Positions 43,385 to 51,642 of a stretch of 64,000 nt of DNA are shown in pieces (the stretch's first letter is position 1; each line of letters begins with the position of its first letter). Made by a program: the position numbers and the translations under genes. Location: contig NZ_BBRH01000009.1 in assembly GCF_002090055.1 (NCBI RefSeq), positions 124,001 through 188,000 on the forward strand. Reading direction: 5' to 3'. This stretch comes from Demequina sp. NBRC 110051. Lineage in GTDB: Bacteria > Actinomycetota > Actinomycetes > Actinomycetales > Demequinaceae. The notes beneath the pieces are model-generated. The model ran no database searches and had not been told where the DNA came from. It worked only from the letters and a program-made list of their open reading frames with translations.

Positions 43385-44278
43385 ATGGAAGGCCCCCGAC
43401 TGCGTCCCGGTGTGCCGGTACTGGAGCGCCCCGATGGGGCCCTCCAGGTCGGGTGGCGCCGACCTGTGCTGTTCCATGACGTCTCCCGCGCCGACCGCGC
43501 ACTCCTGGGCCGCCTGAGCGGCGCGGGCGGCGCCGCCAACGACGCGGACCACCGGATCGTGGAGCGACTTCGCACCGCGGGGCTGCTGGCCCGCGACGAG
43601 GTCCCACCCCTACCCCGCGTTCGCGTTCATCACACGGGCACGCTGGGGGTGGCCATCGCCGCATCGGCCGCCCGTCTGGGGATGACCGTCGGCTTCGCTG
43701 GAGACACCACGCCGATGCCGGACGGCACCACGCGTTCGTGGTGGGCCCTGCGCGCCCTGCGCGCGGCCCACGCCCCCGCCCGCGTGCTGCCGGCAGAGGG
43801 GCCGTGCGACGTCGATGTGCTCGTCGCCGTGGGCTGCGCTCCACCGCACGCAGCCGTGCTGATGGCCCGCGATCAGCGCCACCTCATCGTCACGACCGAC
43901 GAGCACGGCATCGAGGTCAGCCATGTGGTGATTCCAGGCACCACGGCCTGCGGGACGTGCCTGGCCCTCGCCGCCGTGCCCGACGATCCGGCGCTGCCGT
44001 GGCTTGCCGCCCAGCTCGCCACCACCGCCCCGTCCGCCCCTGGCCGCTCCGTCATCACGGCCGCGGCGCTCGCCGCGCACGCATGCCTGCACGGCGCGGG
44101 CGCGCCGCAGGAACCCAAGGACGAGTCAGACGACCAGCCGCATCACGGCTGGCGGATTTCCCACGCCGGCGCCGTCACCATCCTCGCGGCGTCGCCCCAC
44201 CCCGACTGCCGCTGCGGGGCCGCCGGCGAACCCGGCGACGCCCTCGCGGCCAGGCGAGCGCGGTTTCATTCGCGATAG
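43385..44278 (+). CDS. ThiF/E1-like protein (TOMM cyclodehydratase-like)
   Basis: A 297-residue protein resembling the E1-like family of which ThiF, MoeB and the cyclodehydratase partner proteins of azole peptide clusters are members. Residues 1-75 form a winged-helix-like segment (VSRADRALLGRL, then IVERLRTAGLL), followed by a Rossmann-like part (TGTLGVAIAASAARLGMTVGFAG). Cysteine motifs ACGTC near residue 198 and HPDCRCG near the end could hold the structural zinc of this group. An ATP-binding GxGxxG is not obvious. No peptide precursor or YcaO gene is nearby, and the place beside uvrD2 matches Rv3196 of M. tuberculosis, so it is probably a housekeeping protein. ATG at 43385; a weak CATGCT box precedes it. 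Confidence 0.7.
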   Translation: MEGPRLRPGVPVLERPDGALQVGWRRPVLFHDVSRADRALLGRLSGAGGAANDADHRIVERLRTAGLLARDEVPPLPRVRVHHTGTLGVAIAASAARLGMTVGFAGDTTPMPDGTTRSWWALRALRAAHAPARVLPAEGPCDVDVLVAVGCAPPHAAVLMARDQRHLIVTTDEHGIEVSHVVIPGTTACGTCLALAAVPDDPALPWLAAQLATTAPSAPGRSVITAAALAAHACLHGAGAPQEPKDESDDQPHHGWRISHAGAVTILAASPHPDCRCGAAGEPGDALAARRARFHSR

Positions 44279-44349
44279 GGCGCGGGTGTGAGCACCGGAC
44301 GATCGCAGAGCGGTCAGTGCTCGTCGAACCGTCAACTCCCGCCTACGAG

Positions 44350-46341
44350 TCAGTGCTCGGCGACCACCTCGAGCACCTGCTGGCCATACGCGTCGAGCTT
44401 CGATGCGCCGATGCCGTGGATGGCCGCGAGCGCCGCGCGCGTCCCGGGCCGCTTCTTGGCGATCTCCACCAGCGTGGAATCCACCAAGACCGTGAACGCG
44501 GGCTTTGAGGCCGCCTGCGCGACCGCGAGCCGCCACGCCTTGAGGGACTCGTATAGCCGCAGTTGCTCGGCATCGAGGGCGCCCAGGGACTCCTTGGCCG
44601 ACGCTCGCCGCTGCTGAGGCCGGACTGCATCCGGCCACCAGCGGTCGAGGAAGCGCGTGCGTTTGCGGGTGGCCCGCCCGCCCTCCTTGCGGGCGCGCGC
44701 GAAGCTCAGGTGCAGGTGCTCGCGGGCGCGGGTGATCGCGACGTAGAGGAGGCGGCGTTCCTCCTCGATCGCCTCGGGGGTCTCAGCCATCTTGATGGGC
44801 AGCAGCCCCTCGGAGCATCCGATCACGAACACCGCGTCCCATTCGAGGCCCTTGGCGGCGTGCATGGTGGTGAGGGTCACGCCGTCGACGGCCGGCGCGT
44901 GCTGAGCCTGTGCCCGCTCGACCATGTGCTCGACAAACTCCCGCATGGTCATGACGCTGCCCGCGTCCTCGTCCAGGTCGTCGGCGAGCTGCACCAGGCT
45001 CTGCAACGAATCCCATCGCTCGCGCACCGCTCCACGAGCTGCAGGGGGCTCTTCGCTCCATCCGGCGTCACTGAGCGCCGACCTCACCTGTGACCCGAGG
45101 GGCTCGTCCGAGGGCGCCACGGCGGCGCCGCGCAGGAGCACCATGGCCCTGCGCACCTCCTCGCGGTCGAAGAAGCGCTGCCCGCCGCGGACCAGATAGC
45201 CGATGCCGCGAGCGCTGAGCGCCTCCTCCAAGGCCTCCGATTGGGTGTTCATGCGGTACAGCACGGCGATCTGGGAGGCGGGGACGCCTGCCGAGACGAG
45301 CCGGCCGATGCGTTCGGCCACCCCCGCCGCCTCCGCGCCATCGTCCTCATACGCCGTGTAGTGGGGATCCGGTCCCGAGGGTCGTTGAGACACGAGCTCG
45401 ACCCCCATCCCGGCCGAGCCGCGCTGCGCCATCAGGCCGTTCGCAAGGTTCACCACCTGCGGCGTGGACCGGTAGTCACGCACCAGGCGGACCACGGTCG
45501 CGCCAGGGTGCGTGCGGGTGAACCCGAGCAGGTGCTGAGGGCTCGCGCCGGCGAAGGAATAGATGGTCTGGGCGGGGTCTCCCACCACGCAGAGCTCGTT
45601 GCGCTCGCCCATCCACTGTTCCAGCAGGAACTGCTGCAGCGGGGACACGTCCTGGTACTCGTCGACCACAAAGTGGCGATACTGCCGGCGAATCTGGTCG
45701 CCCACCTCGCCGTGGCGACCGATGATGTCCGCGAGCAACAGGAGGATGTCCTCGAAGTCGAGCACGACCGCCTCGGTCTTCGCCTCTTCGTAGGCGCGCA
45801 TCACGTCGACGACCTGGCGGCGTTCCACCCCGGCGGGGGCGGGCCTGCCGGCGTCACTGGTGACTCGGACGTAGTCGTCCGGCGCGACGAGGGAGACCTT
45901 CGCCCACTCGATCTCGCTCGCGAGGTCGCGCACCGTGAGCCGGTCGGGCTGCAGGCCCGCGACCCGCGCGGCGCGGCCCACGAGGGGAGCCTTGTGCTCG
46001 ACCAGTTGCGGGATCTGCCCTCCGATGACCTGTGGCCAGAAGTAGCTCAGTTGCCGCAGCGCGGCGGCGTGAAAGGTGCGCGCCTGGACACCGGGAGCTC
46101 CGAGCGCGCGCAGCCGCTGGCGCATCTCCCCCGCCGCCCGGGCGGTGAACGTCACCGCGAGGACGGACTGCGGGTTGTAGGCGTTCACCCGCACGCCGTA
46201 GGCGATGCGGTGCGTGATGGCACGGGTCTTGCCGGTGCCGGCACCGGCCAGCACGCACACGGGACCGTGCAGCGCGGTCGCGACCTGGCGCTGTTCGGGA
46301 TCGAGGGCTTCGAGGATTTCGTCTGCGGACATCGAGGCCAT
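44350..46341 (-). CDS. uvrD2: ATP-dependent DNA helicase UvrD2
   Basis: Superfamily 1A 3'-5' helicase, 663 residues. Motifs in order: Walker A LAGAGTGKTRAITHRIAY, TFTARAAGEMRQR, Walker B VVDEYQDVSPLQQ, GDPAQTIYSFAGA, LVRDYRSTPQVVNLAN, TMHAAKGLEWDAVFV and LLYVAITRAREHL. The C-terminal 75 residues form an HRDC domain (LYESLKAWRLAVAQ...IHGIGASKLDAYG), which defines UvrD2. The tetracysteine module that mycobacterial UvrD2 has between helicase and HRDC is missing. I set the start at the ATG 46341, four bases after the nudC stop; an ATG at 46332 is also possible. It is encoded after nudC on the same strand. Confidence 0.93.
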   Translation of the reverse strand: MASMSADEILEALDPEQRQVATALHGPVCVLAGAGTGKTRAITHRIAYGVRVNAYNPQSVLAVTFTARAAGEMRQRLRALGAPGVQARTFHAAALRQLSYFWPQVIGGQIPQLVEHKAPLVGRAARVAGLQPDRLTVRDLASEIEWAKVSLVAPDDYVRVTSDAGRPAPAGVERRQVVDVMRAYEEAKTEAVVLDFEDILLLLADIIGRHGEVGDQIRRQYRHFVVDEYQDVSPLQQFLLEQWMGERNELCVVGDPAQTIYSFAGASPQHLLGFTRTHPGATVVRLVRDYRSTPQVVNLANGLMAQRGSAGMGVELVSQRPSGPDPHYTAYEDDGAEAAGVAERIGRLVSAGVPASQIAVLYRMNTQSEALEEALSARGIGYLVRGGQRFFDREEVRRAMVLLRGAAVAPSDEPLGSQVRSALSDAGWSEEPPAARGAVRERWDSLQSLVQLADDLDEDAGSVMTMREFVEHMVERAQAQHAPAVDGVTLTTMHAAKGLEWDAVFVIGCSEGLLPIKMAETPEAIEEERRLLYVAITRAREHLHLSFARARKEGGRATRKRTRFLDRWWPDAVRPQQRRASAKESLGALDAEQLRLYESLKAWRLAVAQAASKPAFTVLVDSTLVEIAKKRPGTRAALAAIHGIGASKLDAYGQQVLEVVAEH

Positions 46342-46345
46342 GGTG

Positions 46346-47272
46346 TCAGTTGTCGGTGACATCGTCGGCGGCGCCGCTTGCGGCGGACCCACCCAGCCAG
46401 TCCTCCAGCAGGCTGCGCGCGATCGAGCCGACGGGCGGCGGCACGATCCGCTGCGCGTGCACCTCCTCGTCGAACTCGGCGCGCGAGACCCAGCGGGCGT
46501 CGGTGATCTCGATGCCGTCGGGAGACAGTTCCGTCGTCGTCGCGCGAGCGCGGAAGCCCACCATCACGGAGGCGGGGAACGGCCACGGCTGGGAGGCCAC
46601 GTACGTGACGTCGGCGACCTCGACGCCGACCTCCTCCGCCACCTCACGATGGACGGCCTGCTCGAAACTCTCGCCGGGCTCGACGTATCCCGCCAGGTGC
46701 GAGTAACGGCCTTCGGACCAGTGCGCGGCGTGCCCCAGCAGCAGCCGGTCCTCGGCGTCGGTGACGGCGACGATGATCGCCGGATCGGTGCGCGGATAGT
46801 GGTCGCGGCCATCCACCTCGCAGTGGCGCACCCAGCCACCCTGAGCGGCAACCGTGGGCGCGCCGCAGCGCGCACAGCAGCCGTGCGAGTCGTGCCACGC
46901 GGCCAGTGCGACAGCCGTGGTCGCGAGCTCGCGGTGAGCCTGGCCCACCGGGCCCGACTCCACCTGGGCGATGAAGGCACGCAGCGGCACCCACTCGGCA
47001 CCGTCCTTCATCGCGGCTAACGCCGCGCGGGCGTCCTCGACGTCCGCGGGCACCGCGAGCCCCACGTCGCGCCCCTCGTATGACCCAAGGAATGCACGCA
47101 ACGCGGGCTGCTCGACGGCGGCGCCCGGCACCGCCACGAGCCGGCCACCGCGAGCCAGGACGGCCCCTCGAGAGGCGACCACGGCATCGGCCGTCAACAG
47201 GTCCACCTCGTCGCGGCGATGCGCCTGACGGTCGACGACCAGGGGATCGATCAGGTAGGTCGGGGCGCTCAC
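46346..47272 (-). CDS. nudC: NAD(+)/NADH pyrophosphatase NudC
   Basis: Nudix hydrolase of 308 residues that cleaves NADH to NMNH and AMP and removes NAD caps from RNA. A beta-rich N-terminal domain (residues 1-120) is followed by a zinc-ribbon-like CARCGAPT...RHC, of which the fourth ligand is not clear, then GRDHYPRTDPAIIVAV, the Nudix box GYVEPGESFEQAVHREVAEEVGVEV split across residues 200-225, and the NudC-specific SQPWPFPASVM that recognises the nicotinamide side. The GTG at 47272 has TAGCGT seven bases upstream. It shares an 84-base divergent gap with the phosphotransferase gene and is followed closely by uvrD2. Confidence 0.93.
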   Translation of the reverse strand: MSAPTYLIDPLVVDRQAHRRDEVDLLTADAVVASRGAVLARGGRLVAVPGAAVEQPALRAFLGSYEGRDVGLAVPADVEDARAALAAMKDGAEWVPLRAFIAQVESGPVGQAHRELATTAVALAAWHDSHGCCARCGAPTVAAQGGWVRHCEVDGRDHYPRTDPAIIVAVTDAEDRLLLGHAAHWSEGRYSHLAGYVEPGESFEQAVHREVAEEVGVEVADVTYVASQPWPFPASVMVGFRARATTTELSPDGIEITDARWVSRAEFDEEVHAQRIVPPPVGSIARSLLEDWLGGSAASGAADDVTDN

Positions 47273-47285
47273 TCGGTCCACGCTA
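47273..47285 (-). promoter_or_regulatory. -10 box TAGCGT for leaderless nudC
   Basis: TAGCGT (minus strand, 47285-47280), seven bases, GTG at 47272. Confidence 0.6.
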
Positions 47286-47344
47286 CGGCACCGCGCGGTG
47301 CCACCCGAGCGGCGTGGAGCGTGGCGAGGGCCAGGTTTTGGCTC

Positions 47345-47356
47345 TAGCGTGAGGGC
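47345..47356 (+). promoter_or_regulatory. -10 box TAGCGT for leaderless phosphotransferase gene
   Basis: TAGCGT at 47345-47350, six bases, GTG at 47357; the same hexamer as on the divergent nudC side. Confidence 0.6.
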
Positions 47357-48292
47357 GTGCCTCGTTCTCCGCTCGCGCTCGCCGCGCTCGCGTCGGCCGC
47401 CGTTCCCGGCCTCGACGTCTACGACGTGTTGCGTAGCCCGCACTCGGACGCGGACTTCGACGTGGTCGTGGTGAAGGACGCCACCGGGACGCGCTGGATT
47501 GTGCGGGCGCCGCGCCGCGCCGCCGCGGGCGCCGCCCTCGAGGCCGAAAGTTCGCTTCTCAAGGCCCTGGGCCGCGCGCACGACACGGGACTGCTGTCCT
47601 TCGATGTGCCCCGCCCGCGCGGCTCGGTGCAGATGGAACCCGTGACCGATGGGCGAGCGATCGTCTACTCGGAGGTCGCCGGGGCGCCCTTGGTGCTGTC
47701 GCGCCTGGAGCCGGGCCCCGGACTCACGGCTGCGGTGGGCCGCGCGATCGCCGAGATTCATGAGCTCCCCCCGTCGCTCGTCGAGGACGAGGGCCTTCCC
47801 ACGTACGACGCGGACGAGTACCGCCAGCGCCGGCTCTCGGAGCTGGACACCGGCATGCAGACCGGCAAGGTTCCGCCGCGCCTCGCGGACCGCTGGGAGC
47901 AGCAACTCGAGAACGTCGCCTGGTGGCGGTTCGAGCCCACCGTGGTGCACGGGGACCTGGGTGAGCACCAGGTGATGGTCGCCGGGGACAGCGTGCGCGG
48001 CGTGGTCGACTGGATGGATGCCCGCGTGGCGGACCCCGCCGACGATCTCGCGTGGCTCGTGGCGGCGGCACCCGACGACATCCTCGACTCGATCGTCGAG
48101 GCCTACCGCATGGGCCGGCGCGAGACGCGTGACCCGCATCTGCTCGACCGGGCGAGGCTGTCGTCGGAGATGGCGCTGCTGCGCTGGCTCATGTACGGCG
48201 TGCGCACCGACAACGCCGATGTGGTCGCGGACGGCGAGGGCATGCTCGCCGACCTCGAGACCATGCTGTTCGACCAACCCGACGAGGACTGA
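47357..48292 (+). CDS. Aminoglycoside phosphotransferase-fold kinase
   Basis: Protein of 311 residues with the APH/choline-kinase fold. Visible motifs are the substrate/ATP-side region VVVVKDATGTRWIVRAP near residue 40, the Brenner motif VVHGDLGEHQVMV near residue 200 with catalytic aspartate, and VVDWMDARVADPADDLAWL with the metal-binding aspartate. It is closest in look to macrolide 2'-phosphotransferase-like proteins, but chromosomal members in this position are generally of unknown substrate and resistance cannot be inferred. The GTG at 47357 fits the leaderless pattern. It is convergent with adnB, only eight bases apart. Confidence 0.85.
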   Translation: MPRSPLALAALASAAVPGLDVYDVLRSPHSDADFDVVVVKDATGTRWIVRAPRRAAAGAALEAESSLLKALGRAHDTGLLSFDVPRPRGSVQMEPVTDGRAIVYSEVAGAPLVLSRLEPGPGLTAAVGRAIAEIHELPPSLVEDEGLPTYDADEYRQRRLSELDTGMQTGKVPPRLADRWEQQLENVAWWRFEPTVVHGDLGEHQVMVAGDSVRGVVDWMDARVADPADDLAWLVAAAPDDILDSIVEAYRMGRRETRDPHLLDRARLSSEMALLRWLMYGVRTDNADVVADGEGMLADLETMLFDQPDED

Positions 48293-48300
48293 CCGGGCAC

Positions 48301-51300
48301 TTACCCCTCGTCCCCGCGCAGCAGTGAGACGATCTCGTCGCGCTCCATGAGCCTCTCGGGCCACACGGTCTGGTCGGCGCCCACGTAGTAGAACGCGGCG
48401 TCGACGTCGGACAGGGGGATCCCCTTCCATTCCGACCACGCGAGCCGGTACACCGCGAGCTGTACCTCGCGCGCGGCGCGCTCCGCGTCATCGCGCGGGG
48501 GCGCCCCTGACTTCCAGTCCACCACGGTGACCCTGTCGAGCCCGTCGCCCGCGGGGAAGACCGCGTCGATCCTGGAGCGGATCGTCACACCCGCGACGGG
48601 CAGCTCGACGCGCACCTCGATGTCGCTGGGCCGGCGGCGCGCCCATGGCGAGGCCGCGAACGTGTCGCGCAGCGACTGCACGCCGTCGTCGGCAACGCCG
48701 TCGGCGAGGGCATCCTCGGGCGCGAGGTCCTCGGCGCTCAGCAGCGAGGGGTGGCCAAAGTGAGCCTCGATCCAGCCGTGCAGGGCCGTGCCGCGTGCCG
48801 AGGCCAGCGTGGGCTCCTGCGGCAGGGGCCGGCGCAGCTGCTCGGTGAAGCCTTCGCGGTCGCGGTGCAGCCACACCAACTGCGACGTGGTGAGGTGGCC
48901 GAGCAGGGCCACCTCGCTCCCACGCTCGCGGCGGCTGTCTCGCTCGGCGAGCATGGCCTCGAGGTCGCGGCCCCACGGCAGGTGAGCCCAGCCGGACTGC
49001 GGGTCGTCGTCGCGTGCGGCCGCGACGACGTCCGCGGCGAATGCGCGGCGCCGCTCCTGCTCCGGCGTGGGGGCGGGAGGCCACAGCGCGGACGCTGCCG
49101 GCCGCTCGGGGCGGACCGCATCGTCGTCCGGTCGCGGCGCCCATCCCGCGGAGGCGATCACGCCGCGGTCGAGGAGGTCTTGCAAGAACACCGACGGCAC
49201 CAGCGCGGACGTCGACGTGCCCCACCACGATCCCGACACCATCACATGTGCACGCGCACGGGTCAGGGCCACGTAGAACAGGCGGCGTTCCTCCTCGAGC
49301 GCGTGCAGGCCGGCCTCGGCCTTGAACCCTGCGATCGATTCCTTGAGCGAGGCACGGTCGCCCACGTCTCCCTGGTCCCACACCGGCAGGTCGTCGCGGT
49401 CGAGCCGCAGCGCATAGGGCAACGCCCCTGCCTCCCCCATCCACCCGCTCGCGTTCACGGCCAGGCCGTCATCCGTCGCCTTGGGTGTGGATCGCAGCGA
49501 GGGAAACTGGCTTCCCCCACGGGTCGACGAGCCCTGGGTCACGCCGGGGATGACGACGATGTCCCACTCGAGCCCCTTCGCGCTGTGGCACGTGAGGATC
49601 TGTACCGCCCCAGGCTCGGGTTCCTTCACGGGGGTCGCGAGGCCGCGCTCCTCGGAACGCGCGGCGTGAAGCCACGCGAGGAAGGCGCCCAGCGTCGCGC
49701 GCTCTGCTCCCGCCGCGAACGAACGCGCGGCATCGAGGAACGCGTCCACATTGCGCGCGGCCCGCCCGTCGGGACGCGCCACCTCGGCCTCGATGTCCAG
49801 CCCCCAGGCGCGCTCTGCGAACACGATGAGTTCGGTCAGCGACAGATACGTGCGCTCGCGCACGGCGCGGATCACGGCGCGCAGGACCTCGAGGCGCGCG
49901 TGGGCTTCCCCGGTGAGGCTGCGTCCCTCGCGCGAGACCCACCCGGCCGGCGGCAGCGCGTCGACACCGTCGACGATGGTCGCCGACTCCAGCCGCGCAT
50001 CGAGATCGCCGTGGTCGTGCCTGTCGCGGTCGTGCCGTGACCAGTCGTGCAAAGCGGCGAGGTCGGCAGGCCCCAGGGCGAGCCGCTCGCCCGTGAGAAG
50101 CCGCATCAGGGAGTCGCCTCGCGACGGGTCGTGGGCCACCTCGAGCAGTGCCACCAGCTCGGTGACCTCGGGCGTGTCGAGTAGCCCGCCGAGCCCCACC
50201 ACCTCGTAGTCGATTCCCGCGCGGGTGAGCGCGTCGATCAGCGCGGGAAACTGTGCGCGGCGCCGGCACAGGATGGCGGCCGTCGCGGGCGCGCCCTCGC
50301 GGCCCGGACCCAGCTCCAGGCGACGGGCGGAGATGAAGCCCGCCGCGGCATCGGCCTCCGCCTCGAGGTCGGCCGCCATATGGGCGGTGAGCCCCGGCGC
50401 CACGCGGACGGGCTCGGGCCTTCCGAGGTACTGCCCGGTCGACTTCAGCGGCTCCACGTGCACGCTCGGATGCGCGGGCAGCGAGCCGGCGACGGCGTTG
50501 GCGGCCGCGAGGATCGAGGCCTCGTTGCGCCACGACACCGACAGCGTGTGGCTCACCACGTGGTCGCGGCCACCAAATTCGGTGACGAACTGGGACAGCG
50601 CACTCGCCGACGCCCCGCGGAATCCGTAGATCGCCTGGTTGGGGTCGCCCACGGCCATCACGGGGTGGTCGGCACCGAACATGCGCGCGAACAGCCGCAG
50701 CTGCGCGGGCGAGGTGTCCTGGAACTCGTCGAGCAGCACCACGCGGTAGCGCGATCGTTCGATCGCCTGCACGGCCTCGAGATCCGCGAGCGCCACCCCG
50801 TACGCCACCTGGTCGGCGAAGTCGAGGTATGAGCCCTCGCGCTTGCGCGCCAGGAAACGCGATACGAGGGGCGCGAGGTCCTGCAGGGTGACCAGGTGCC
50901 GGAGGTCCTTGGCCTCCTCGGTCGGGTTGCCGTTGCTGTTGACGAGCGCCGTACCGCCGCGCGTGCCGGGCAGGTCCGCGAGCGACGCGAGGGTGCGCCG
51001 CGCCCAGTCGGCGACGGCGGCGGGCTCCGTCAGGTGCTCACGCACCTGGCCCGCGAGCCGCATCACGGCTTGAGTGAGGGTCGACACCGAGGCGTCGGTG
51101 TCGACGGGGTCGGGCCAGCGCTGCACGATGTCGTCGGCAATCTGCCACAGCGCCGCGTCCGTGAGCGTCGCGGCGTCAGGGTCGACGCCCAGGCGCAGGC
51201 CGTGCTCCGCGACGAGCGAGGCCGCGTAGCCGTTGTAGGTCGCGACCGTGACGGGCGGGCGGGCGGGGTCCTCGCCAAACACCGCATCGAGCCGCACCTC

Positions 51301-51642
51301 GGCGCGCTCGGCGATCTCTGCGGCCGCCTTGCGCGTGAACGTGAGGCACAGGATCTGGTCGGGGCTGAGGTCGCGGCCCCACAGGCGCTCACCATGGTCC
51401 AAGAGGTAGGCCATGCGCAGGGAGAGCGTCTCGGTCTTGCCCGATCCCGCACCGGCGACCACCAGGGCGGGCTCCAGCCCCGCACCGATGACCGCCGCCT
51501 GCTCGGGCGTGGGGGTGGTGGAGGCGTCAATCAGCGCCGCGAGCTCAACCACGGAGCGCGCCTGACCCGCCACGCGTCCTGCGTCGGCGCCGTCGGGCAC
51601 CACTGACCCCCAGCCGCCGCCGGCAACGTTCGCGTCCGTCAT
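48301..51642 (-). CDS. adnB: AdnB helicase-nuclease subunit
   Basis: Motor subunit of the AdnAB heterodimer that resects double-strand breaks in actinobacteria, 1113 residues. UvrD-like helicase motifs are complete: Walker A VAGAGSGKTETLSLRMAYLL, LTFTRKAAAEIAER, VVLLDEFQDTSPAQLRLF, GDPNQAIYGFRGASA, SWRNEASIL, TCHSAKGLEWDIVVI and LFYVALTRARAH. A C-terminal RecB-like nuclease domain carries the histidine of RGTALHGWIEAHFG, the acidic residue of IRSRIDAVFP, VVDWKSG and EVQLAVYRLAW. The ATG at 51642 overlaps the adnA stop as ATGA. Both subunits are predicted to have an active nuclease, the hallmark that separates AdnAB from RecBCD and AddAB. Confidence 0.93.
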   Translation of the reverse strand: MTDANVAGGGWGSVVPDGADAGRVAGQARSVVELAALIDASTTPTPEQAAVIGAGLEPALVVAGAGSGKTETLSLRMAYLLDHGERLWGRDLSPDQILCLTFTRKAAAEIAERAEVRLDAVFGEDPARPPVTVATYNGYAASLVAEHGLRLGVDPDAATLTDAALWQIADDIVQRWPDPVDTDASVSTLTQAVMRLAGQVREHLTEPAAVADWARRTLASLADLPGTRGGTALVNSNGNPTEEAKDLRHLVTLQDLAPLVSRFLARKREGSYLDFADQVAYGVALADLEAVQAIERSRYRVVLLDEFQDTSPAQLRLFARMFGADHPVMAVGDPNQAIYGFRGASASALSQFVTEFGGRDHVVSHTLSVSWRNEASILAAANAVAGSLPAHPSVHVEPLKSTGQYLGRPEPVRVAPGLTAHMAADLEAEADAAAGFISARRLELGPGREGAPATAAILCRRRAQFPALIDALTRAGIDYEVVGLGGLLDTPEVTELVALLEVAHDPSRGDSLMRLLTGERLALGPADLAALHDWSRHDRDRHDHGDLDARLESATIVDGVDALPPAGWVSREGRSLTGEAHARLEVLRAVIRAVRERTYLSLTELIVFAERAWGLDIEAEVARPDGRAARNVDAFLDAARSFAAGAERATLGAFLAWLHAARSEERGLATPVKEPEPGAVQILTCHSAKGLEWDIVVIPGVTQGSSTRGGSQFPSLRSTPKATDDGLAVNASGWMGEAGALPYALRLDRDDLPVWDQGDVGDRASLKESIAGFKAEAGLHALEEERRLFYVALTRARAHVMVSGSWWGTSTSALVPSVFLQDLLDRGVIASAGWAPRPDDDAVRPERPAASALWPPAPTPEQERRRAFAADVVAAARDDDPQSGWAHLPWGRDLEAMLAERDSRRERGSEVALLGHLTTSQLVWLHRDREGFTEQLRRPLPQEPTLASARGTALHGWIEAHFGHPSLLSAEDLAPEDALADGVADDGVQSLRDTFAASPWARRRPSDIEVRVELPVAGVTIRSRIDAVFPAGDGLDRVTVVDWKSGAPPRDDAERAAREVQLAVYRLAWSEWKGIPLSDVDAAFYYVGADQTVWPERLMERDEIVSLLRGDEG

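Noticed and set aside
43385-44278. Azole-peptide (TOMM) biosynthesis cluster
   Set aside because: No YcaO, dehydrogenase or precursor-peptide gene is nearby; the neighbours are repair and protease genes.
44285-44325. Weak hairpin GAGCAC...GTGCTC between the ThiF-like gene and uvrD2
   Set aside because: Only a six-base stem with a loop of over twenty bases; not convincing as a terminator.
47357-48292. Antibiotic-resistance phosphotransferase
   Set aside because: The kinase fold is clear, but the gene sits in chromosomal backbone with a housekeeping-type promoter and no sign of transfer, so resistance cannot be claimed.
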